Below are positions 55,105-64,000 of a stretch of DNA of 64,000 bases, one piece after another (within the stretch, counting starts at the first letter, position 1; each line of letters opens with the position of its first letter). The notes beneath the pieces are model-generated. The model had not been told where the DNA came from and did no database searches. It saw nothing but the letters and a program-made list of their open reading frames with translations. A program made the position numbers and the translations under genes. The DNA comes from Apostichopus japonicus (lineage: Eukaryota; Echinodermata; Holothuroidea; Aspidochirotida; Stichopodidae): assembly GCF_037975245.1 (NCBI RefSeq), contig NC_092565.1, positions 18,519,999 through 18,583,998 on the forward strand, read 5' to 3'.

Positions 55105-57397
55105 TCGTAATGTCTTGATTGAACATTTTAACTTTTTAAAATTTAGCCTACTACAGATTAACCAGCCTCATCATGATTCACAGAGCCTTACTAAAACCTG
55201 TTCTGTTTTTTTCGCTCTATCTCTCTCTCTCTGTTTGGCCTCAGCCAAAGATTCAATGTTTTGCAATAACTGTTCAACAATTGTTGCTATGCATGAACTG
55301 ATTTCACAATCTTAACAGGTAAATGATGAGATTTCCTGCCAATTTGGCTTGCTGAGTTCCAAATCATCAATTAATCTGGTTACTGATAAATAGGTTCCAT
55401 TAAACTAGTTGCAAGGTCAAGGGCTTAACATCTGTAATATATTATGTGAAAACCTACCACACAATAACCAGCAGACTGAGGTCAATGTTTTCTTTCTCTT
55501 AAATGCCAATTTAAAAACCCTGGAAAAAATCTCCAATTTAAAACCCTGGAAAAACTCCAAGAAACTTTCCAAAAGTTGAATCTTAAGTAAACACTGGGTA
55601 AATTCACTGACAAAAGAAAAAGTTGACAAAAACGGAAGACAGGTCTGAAAAGTTCCACGGATAACAAAAAAGTTCCCAGTGTACTGAAATGATAATCGCT
55701 TCTTCTTTCTTCCTAATTCACATTTACACAATTGTACAATTATGCTGTTGTAATAGATCCTGGTTTGGTAGGCACCTTCTCAGAAAATAGTACTGAGTTA
55801 AGTCAACTATTGCAGGCGTGTGATTCACTGCAGAGGTAAATACTGTAGCTGGCAGCATTGGATCAAACACTCCTGAAGTAGCCAATCAACCGGTCCGCTT
55901 TGCCTAACAAACTTATGTGGTGATACCACACATTAAAGGGATACAACAGTCAATATTATACAAATGTCAAACCAAACAATACATTGCTTAATATCAATTT
56001 GGATGGCCGGGCTGGGGAACCGTGCTGCCTACTTTCATTTTAATTGCATGGTAGCATAATACTGATGATCTGTAAAGAAATATCAAATTAAAAAACAGAA
56101 AAAGATATACAATTTCTCAGTGGGTTTTCTGTAGTATGTTAATTTGCTATCAAATTTAATCAAACCTTTCACAAGTTACTACCTCAAAAGGAGGCAAAAT
56201 GGTTATAATTTCGGAGAGCAATGAAGGAGTTGATTTCACCATTAAACTGGCAAATCCTGAAACATAAAAGTTTACATGGCTAAGTGGAAAAATTAACTTG
56301 TTTCACCTTTCTTGTTAAATTGGAACCAGCTGGCAAAGTATGATTTTTTGCTGTTGTCATGTTTAATTGTGATCCCAATTGTACAGCTATTATACATACA
56401 TGTATGTAACCTGATGACCACTGAAGGTATGTTATATTATGTACTGTATATGCCATCAACCAGTTCAAAAGGTTCCTCCAAATCATCTCCAAAGTTTTAC
56501 TAAAATAGCAAAATATCTATCATTCCTCTCTGTCTCTCCACCTCTCTCTCTCTTAAACAGTCTATGCAGAAGCAACTCCATTTCCAATCAATATTATACC
56601 AAAAAGTTGGTGCAAATAAACAAGCCCTTATTAGAAATCTATTGCAATGTTGGCCATTGTGTGGTGTCCACAGTGGATACAAAATATTTCCATTTATATG
56701 AATTAACCGGTAGAAAACAAATTTAAAGGCCCTTGAAGTTGCTTTGAAGCTCAATATAAAGACAGGTGCTTGCGAAGTTTAAACATTATAAAGCAAATCA
56801 TGTTGTGACTTGCTCAGATGAAAATTTCAAGAAAGGATTAAAATGTCAATTTCGATCTGAAGAGCACTCTCGACGTCTACGTAGTTTTCTCCTAGATATG
56901 CATGAGCAATCTATTATTAGACGGTTTTTAGTCTGTTCTAAACTTTATTGATTGGAAGTTTTGAATAAGTTCATCTGTTCTCGTGGGCATGTGTAACATA
57001 TATGCAAAGCTGAACCATTTTAGTTTCAAATACCAAACTAAATTCCTCCCTGTGAAGTCTGTCATATTGTCATGCTGGCCTAGAGCAATTTTCTTCAAAC
57101 ATCTCCTAAGCCATCATTCCTATTAATAAGTATGTATGTTTCTGGGTGTTCTGTGACAGAGCTAGCTGTCAGACCAGTGGGATGTATGCAGTGTTATCCA
57201 ATTTTATCACCACAGTTGTTGGCATAATCAATTACATAAAGACATAAACCAGCAACATGGGAACAATAAAGTCTCCAAAGTCCAAAACATTAAATGGCTC
57301 TGCCAGAGATGGATGTTGGTAGTTAAATATTATAATATATGGTCAAGCCATGATGCACAAATCTTCACACATCTAGAAACAATTTTATTCAAAATTT

Positions 57398-57660
57398 AGT
57401 GTTACGTTGAACATTAGATTGGCTGCACTGTGCAACACTAACACTGATATCACAGAGCCACTTGTGGTTCAATTTTGGATGTTTTTCTGCAATTTTATTC
57501 AAACTTATTTTATACATACTTTTTTATTGTTTTTTTTTGTTGTTTTTTTTATTCAAAATTGAGTAGTACGTTGAACATAAGATTGACTGCATTGTGCAAC
57601 ACTAAAGCTGATATCACAGAGCCACTTGTGGTTCAATTTTGAATGTATTTCTGCACTCAA
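57398..57660. repeat. Direct duplication, about 163 bp apart
   Basis: Two copies share gatatcacagagccacttgt, then ggttcaattttg(g/a)atgt, preceded by 'acgttgaacat(t/a)agatt'. Confidence 0.85.
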
Positions 57661-58520
57661 TTCAATACTATTCAAATGTTTTCTTTGCAAGAGACACATA
57701 GGGTTTGCAAAAATTTATGTTTATGTTTATTGCAGTTTCTAATATACTATTATCTCTAACTTGCCTGTGACTTTTCATTAAATAAAAATGTAAAAATTGA
57801 AGAAAAACATCTGAAGAAAGATCTAAAACCTGAACAATTTAAATGGAAAAGTTCAGTGACACAAGCCTTTTTGTTGTTCAGTTTTTAATATTAAAATGCA
57901 ACTTTAAAAGGTCATCAGTTATTAAAATGATCAGTGAAACCCTTTGTTTCGAATCCTCAACATTTGATATCAAGCACTAGTTCCACTCGATAAATTAAGG
58001 GATTCCATCATACCTGACCGACATAAAAAGACACATCACAAATACCACCCCTGCTAGACCATTAGGGAAATTTTACTGCAAATAGAGACAAAAAGTGTTT
58101 GCAACGATCTGCCAAGGTTCCAAATAAATCCCTTTAAGATAAACAGGCAATTGCAGGCATAATTATCCAAGTTTTTTTTACCTCTGAACTTTACATATCT
58201 GAGTGGTACTTCTCTAGGCAACTGCAGTTACTCTGTTGGCCCAACCAATGTGTACTTTTCAGCGACCAAAAGAGGACACTTTGGACCCATTCGATTAGTT
58301 TACCGAAGGTTCTATGATTTAAACAAAAGGGCAAACTTGCTCCGCCTACACACATCTATATCTTATATGGTAAGATGTATGTTAATACCCTCTATCACGA
58401 GGAAACAGGCAGCTATCTAGCAAAGACTGACACAGGCTCACACATGACATTCCCCTAATAATGCTAAATATTCCAAGCTTTGAATCATTCAAACATAATG
58501 AGCAGTTATATTACCATGTT

Positions 58521-58888
58521 CATAGCCGTAGGAGCCCAGTGTGATTTGGGGGGGCTGTAACAACTTGCTCGAAAAATATAACCAAAATTTCAACATCTTA
58601 ATCTCCATATCATATAGGCATGTATCAGTTATTGCATCGCAATTCAACAACATACAATCATACGCCGTGTTATTACCGTTCCATATCGGTTAGAATTTTC
58701 GGGAAGTCGTTACAATAATAATGATAATAATAATATAAGTTTAACCATTGAAAAACACATTGCAATATATTTTTCTTTCAGTAGGTGCCCGAAAAATTCT
58801 CCTCATATTGCCCGAAATTTCACAAAAATATTTGCTTGGGGGGGCTGCAGCCCCCCCCAAGCCCCCCCCCCCGCCTCCTACGCCTATG
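58521..58888. mobile_element. hAT-type MITE with accatgtt target duplication
   Basis: A 368-bp member of the same family as 17871-18252. Inverted ends CATAGCCGTAGGAG / CTCCTACGCCTATG, exact 8-bp duplications accatgtt at 58513-58520 and 58889-58896. Confidence 0.93.
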
Positions 58889-59184
58889 ACCATGTTGGCG
58901 GAGTAACTATGAAAACTTCCGATAACCGTGTGACAGCTAGGGGTTTAATCTGCCAACATGCTGCAACCTTCTGCTTCAAGGATGTATCAAATAAATGATT
59001 TTATAAATAAGTGTTAAGTACTCTATAGTGTTGCAACTTTGCATATCCTTTTGTCTACTATCCCAAATTTATGGATCCTTCAAATCATGAAAAGTCTGAC
59101 CATCATTTGAAAGATGACAAGACATTTGAGAATACATCTTGAATAAATCTTTTGTACATTTGATTGTACTGCACCTCAATAAAA

Positions 59185-59290
59185 AAAATAATAATAAATG
59201 AAACTTATATAGCGCCAAATCAGTAGACAAAAGTAACTGCTCAAGGCACTTTACAAAGAAAGCAAATAAATTTACAAAAGAACAAGTGAA
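59185..59290. repeat. Dispersed SINE-like fragment
   Basis: Contains aacttatatagcgccaaatc and caaggcactttacaaagaaa, related to the fragment at 26385-26580. Only the core is present. Confidence 0.55.
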
Positions 59291-60049
59291 AAAATGATTA
59301 ATCTTCTCAAGTTAAGAACAATTATTTAAGAATTTATTATAAGTTTGTATCTTTTATAACTTTGAAAGAGGCTAAGTTGACCTTTGACCTGTAGCGCCAA
59401 CTTTCTCTGAAACTTTTCTTGTTAATCCGCCGTCTTGTTTACAAAAGAAAAAAAGAAAATGTTATAAAGTAAATGACTTTTAGCTTTCCGTCTTTGAAGT
59501 TTTTTATCCAAAATACATAATGAAATACCCAATAAAACTTTTTCACAGGTAGTTTTGTTGTTATTATTTCCCATCAAAAAGTGTTTTTCTAAAGCAGAAA
59601 GTTGAACTAAAACTGCTCGAGTGAAGCATCCATAGGATAACTAATGGAGGCTACACAAAGTGTCGTAGTAGTTACAGTAACAAAAAAGCTAGGCCTAACG
59701 TTAGCTAGGCTTGGGCCTAAGTAATGCTGGACACCACTGACGAAATGAATACCATAATCACAACTTGACAGTTGACACTAGTGATCTCTAAATTAGTCTA
59801 GAAGTGGAAATTTTCAAATCACCTCGACTTCACAACGAGAACAAAATTCTTTTACTGTTTATATATATTATATTTTGTGCACCCAGATTTTTTGTCGGAG
59901 ATCTTAGCCCCCTATCGGGGACCTATTCCCCCACGTGTCGGGGAAATCATGGCGCCAGCCCTGTTTTAATGATAACATAGATATATGAGGAACAAAAATG
60001 TATGGAACTTAGAATGTTGTTATCTTTTTGTCAAGAGCACAATGGTTTA

Positions 60050-60642
60050 GGGCCTTTCTGAAGAGAAAACCGATTGTAGCGGAGAGAGTTGGGGAGACTC
60101 TGGGAAAAGAAAGAGCTATGTTAACAGTCGAGTGACTAGAAAAATGGTTCGGAGACTATAAGGCGTATATCAGTTCCGAGGGGGTGGAAAACTGGGAGGA
60201 AATTCTTAATGATGGTAGATGCATTTTCAACTGTGACGAAAGTAGGTTCCACTGGCAGGAAGCATGGAGAAAGTGTTGGCCCCAGGAGAGACAAAGAACA
60301 TCTACCAGTTGAGCAACACTGACAAAAGGCAAATCACCGTCCTGGCCTGTATGACCACTACAGGGTTTTTCTTGGAGCCTATGTTAATCTGCCCGAACAG
60401 CCCCTTTTGTTACGACCCCCTGTAGGGTGCTCCAGGAATGGTGCGTAGGACAATCCTCGAACGGCTGGATTAACACGGAAGTTTTTTACGAATGGATCGC
60501 CATTTTTTTTGACCAAGCCTTAAGAGGGAGGACATCACCCTTCCCTATCATCCTGCTAGTTGACCGGCTCTTACACCACCCTCGAGACCGCAAACTTCTG
60601 TGCCGAAAACAAATCATCCTGTATTGCCTGCCTGCCCATTAA
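60050..60642 (+). pseudogene. Decayed Tigger/pogo-like DDE transposase
   Basis: Fragments in two or more frames match the pogo/Tigger DDE transposase layout. RKPIVAERVGETLGKERAML is followed by WEEILNDGRCIFNCDESRFH (first catalytic Asp, in the N-x-DES motif). Then, after a frameshift, KNIYQLSNTDKRQITVLACM, and finally GWINTEVFYEWIAIFFDQAL with PFPIILLVDR and QIILYCLPAH. The second Asp motif reads LVDR instead of LVDG and the following S-H is lost. Several stops and at least two frameshifts mean it is dead. Terminal repeats were not identified. Confidence 0.85.
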
Positions 60643-62690
60643 TTCATAGTATGTTCTGCGATCTGAGTCTCTTCTGAGACTCTTCAGAAATTTGTGTATC
60701 ATGGTCTACTGTAATAACTCAAACATATGCCACATCCTACATTTATTGGAGTCTTGTAGGGATTTTAGACATGACTTCCATTTTGCAATCAATTTCTGCA
60801 TTTCTTTCTTTTTCAAATGTACATAGTTTTTCAATACAGCAAAGTTTATTTGTAATAATTTATATATTTTGAACACTCTTGCATTTACTACTTTCAATTC
60901 CATTCGTGCAAATCATTTTCGCAACAATTCATTTTCACATTCTGAACAATTACCAAACATTATTTTTGTAGTTTTTGTAGTTTAAAGGGAAATTCCTCTC
61001 ACCCACGATGTACCGCAAAACGAATATAAACAACATTACCCATGAAATTCATAAATGTTCAATGCTCAATACGTAACATCAAATAGGCTGACCAGTATAG
61101 CAGTTTTCTGGCAGATTTGGGATGAGAGGAATTGCCCATTAATATTTTTGGCTGTAAATGCTACAGTAAAAGTCAGTTTATATTCATTATAATTGAACAA
61201 TTTTAAAATTCACTTTTAAATTTCTATTCCAGTATCCTATATAAATTTGTAATGTTCTTGCCAAATAAAAATGTAGAAATAACAGATTTCCTTTAAAGAG
61301 GCGTCGGGGGAGGGGGACAGCTATGACAGGGGGGCAGTCCGACAGGGGGGCACAAGTTTATATATATGTTTATAGAGGGAAATTCTATCTATATAAAGGG
61401 TGAAGCACGCGAATACATTTTCAGAGCGAAAATTGTATTTTTTTTAGAGGGGTCCCCAACGTTTTTTTTAAAAAATCGTTGTGCGGAATTTCCAAAATAT
61501 CCAACTAGGACTATTCGTATATTCCTGTGAATAACCTAAGTATTTGCAAGTTTCAGTTAAAATTGACCGAAAATCATCCATTTTTCCATGTTTTACTTGT
61601 CAACTTTAACAAATTGTATCTTGCGATTTCTTATACTCCACCGTACAAAATTTGGTATGATTATGAAGACACTAAAATGCCTAATAGAATAACACTGTTT
61701 GTCAGCTTCAATTCTGCATTTTGTGTACTACTTTTGTTATTGGGTGGGTCCACCATGTTCGCTAGCTTTAAGTGAGTTCTACATACACAAAGTCAATGCA
61801 AACCGTTCCCGTACGTCAAACTTAACCAAGTTCTTGAGTCTTTGCCAAACTGGTTCGTATTTAATTTTTGGTTTTGATGATTATTGTAACTTTTGCATTT
61901 ATGATGGCATAAGTGCGTGTGTGCATGTGTGTGTAAGTGCGTTTGTGATGACCAGCAAACAAAATATATCAAGAAGGGAAGGTGAGACCAATTTCATATT
62001 TGGTGTGTAGAAGTACCATGTCATTGAGTACAAGAAGCCTATTGTTTTTGGTGGAGGTCAAAGGTCATTTGGGGTCAAATTATGAAAAATTTGTTAACAT
62101 GACATCTCAAGATGAGAAGCATGGGATGGGGGAGGGGGGTCCCTGCTTTCGGAAAGAAACTATGTTTTCAATTAGTTTGAGCACTTCAAAAGTTGCAATA
62201 GCATTATATTAAAGTTGAGGGGAACACCACCCCTCCTTTTAGATCCCTCCCCAGGACGGTGATCACAAATAGCTTATAAACCTCCTGCTGCCAAAAAATC
62301 CGGATCCACCTCTGTAGTTTTTTGTAGTTTAGGCGGATAACTATAATTAGTTGTGCAAACCGGGCACAAAGTTATCAACAAAACCACAAACGTACCGACC
62401 ATAGGCGTACAAGGTGGGGGTGTTCCCCCCCCCACCAATTCTGAAGACCTAAGAAACAGGCAAAATATCTGTGCAAAAAAGGGCAAATGATAGCACCATT
62501 TTGCATATATAATCACCCAAACCAAAATTTCAAAGGGGAGGGGATACCCCTTTAGACCCCTCCCCCAGGACGACGGTCTGAAATTTGTTGGTTTTCTCTT
62601 TGAAGCAGCCCAAAATCCATGTACATAGTCATCATTGGCGTCCACATTAAACACCTAAATAAGCAATCATGTTTTTTTATTGAAAATTTC
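60643..62690. other. Non-coding region
   Basis: AT-rich sequence with G-rich patches near 61300-61360 and 62120-62600. One half-element starting cataggcgtacaagg at 62400 resembles the hAT MITE ends but lacks a matching right end. No gene seen. Confidence 0.5.
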
Positions 62691-62699
62691 CCGCCTAAT

Positions 62700-64000
62700 T
62701 GACATACATGTGACACTTAAGAACATACTTAAGTGTACTGCTGATCATTCTTAAAGTTAAGAACGATTTCAGTTCAAAGATAAGAATGAATTCTTCTTAA
62801 GTTGCTTTATGAAATAGAAGATTTTAGAATGTTCTTAAAGTTAAGAACAATTACAGACTTAAGAAAGATTATTCTTCTTAAGTCCAAGATAAGAATGTTC
62901 TTAACTATTATGAAATAGGGCCCTGGTAACTTGTTCCATACATAAGAGCCAGAGTATTAAAACGCTTCTGTAACCATAGGTCTTCAGATAAGAATGAATT
63001 CTTCTTAAGTTGCTTTATGAAATAGAAGATAAGAATGTTCTTAAAGTTAAGAACAATTACAGACTTAAGAAAGATTATTCTTTCACAAGTCCAAGATAAG
63101 AATGTTCTTAACTTTTATGAAATAGGGCCCTGGTAACTTGTTCCATAGATAAGAGCCAGAGTATTAAAACGCTTCTGTAACCATAGGTCTTCAGATAAGA
63201 ATGAATTCTTCTTAAGTTGCTTTATGAAATAGAAGATAAGAATGTTCTTAAAGTTAAGAAAAATTACAGACTTAAGAAAGATTATTCTTTCTCAAGTCCA
63301 AGATAAGAATGTTCTTAACTTTTATGAAATAGGGCCCTGGTAACTTGTTCCATAGATAAGAGCCAGAGTATTAAAACGCTTCTGTAACCATAGGTCTTCA
63401 GATAAGAATGAATTCTTCTTAAGTTGCTTTATGAAATAGAAGATAAGAATGTTCTTAAAGTTAAGAACAATTACAGACTTAAGAAAGATTATTCTTTCTC
63501 AAGTCCAAGATAAGAATGTTCTTAACTTTTATGAAATAGGGCCCTGGTAACTTGTTCCATACATAAGAGCCAGAGTATTAAAACGCTTCTGTAACCATAG
63601 GTCTTCAGATAAGAATGAATTCTTCTTAAGTTGCTTTATGAAATAGAAGATAAGAATGTTCTTAAAGTTAAGAACAATTACAGACTTAAGAAAGATTATT
63701 CTTTCTCAAGTCCAAGATAAGAATGTTCTTAACTTTTATGAAATAGGGCCCTGGTAACTCGTTCCATAGATAAGAGCCAGAGTATTAAAACGCTTCTGTA
63801 ACCATAGGTCTTCAGATAAGAATGAATTCTTCTTAAGTTGCTTTATGAAATAGAAGATAAGAATGTTCTTAAAGTTAAGAACAATTACAGACTTAAGAAA
63901 GATTATTCTTTCTCAAGTCCAAGATAAGAATGTTCTTAACTTTTATGAAATAGGGCCCTGGTAACTTGTTCCATAGATAAGAGCCAGAGTATTAAAACGC
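62700..64000. repeat. 207-bp satellite, about 6 units, cut by the right edge
   Basis: The landmark gggccctgg recurs at 62918, 63125, 63332, 63539, 63746 and 63953, an exact 207-bp spacing. Units are nearly identical except the diverged first one. Each unit is rich in palindromes such as gttcttaaagttaagaac and includes ttatgaaatagggccctg, which looks like a MITE terminus. Confidence 0.97.

Larger units (their letters stand above)
52439..60049. other. Region upstream of the first exon found
   Basis: AT-rich DNA with no exon, promoter or RNA gene that I can support. It holds two TA/TG microsatellite tracts, a foldback element, a 163-bp duplication, one hAT MITE and a SINE-like fragment. It may be an intron of PLCE1 whose 5' exons lie further right, or 5' flank. 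Confidence 0.5.

Noticed and set aside
55417-55731. 104-codon minus-strand frame
   Set aside because: No recognisable motif, hydrophobic/aromatic bias of AT-rich sequence, partly an internal repeat (aaaccctggaaaaa).
62400-62640. Element start resembling the hAT MITE family (cataggcgtacaagg)
   Set aside because: No matching right end and no 8-bp duplication found.

Overview
The window is animal genomic DNA. It is AT-rich and intron-dense, with many small transposon relics. One gene dominates it: a phospholipase C epsilon (PLCE1) ortholog on the minus strand. I rebuilt 32 coding exons from translations, GT/AG splice sites and phase bookkeeping. They run from 52438 down to 194 and give about 2,292 in-frame codons without a stop. 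Neither end of the gene was found: RA2 runs off the left edge, and no start codon or 5' exon was recognised above 52438. The protein plus the repeat types (hAT MITEs, marine-type SINE-like fragments) fit a non-vertebrate animal, probably a marine deuterostome such as an echinoderm. That placement is inference; no species marker is present.

Domain order, reading right to left along the minus strand: an N-terminal region (52438-44834), a CDC25-type RasGEF domain (43980 to about 26752), a PH-like domain (25942-22603), a K-rich then D/E-rich linker (21823-21565), EF hands (20786-18863), the X half of the PLC barrel with its catalytic residues (17820-14824), an acidic X-Y linker (14014 to about 12570), the start of Y (12621-12479), a very large charge-patterned insertion inside Y (11731-8786), the rest of Y (5914-4327), C2 (3801-2616), RA1 (1980-889) and the start of RA2 (328-194). 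By family knowledge the enzyme would cleave PIP2 to IP3 and DAG under Ras/Rap/Rho control and would also act as a Rap/Ras exchange factor.

The standout feature is the insertion in the Y half. Mammalian PLC-epsilon has a loop of under about 100 residues at this point. Here it is about 560 residues, encoded mainly by one 1,371-bp exon, and alternates lysine blocks with Glu/Asp blocks. A similar K-to-D/E switch lies between PH and EF hands.

Introns and the 5' flank hold six hAT-type MITEs with matching 8-bp target duplications (two close to the first catalytic exon), two copies of a TTAA-flanked MITE, a 43-bp minisatellite of about 25 units with a 172-bp higher-order period, an interleaved inverted repeat, several direct duplications, a decayed Tigger/pogo-like transposase, and a 207-bp satellite running off the right edge. 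No tRNA, rRNA, promoter or second host gene could be supported.
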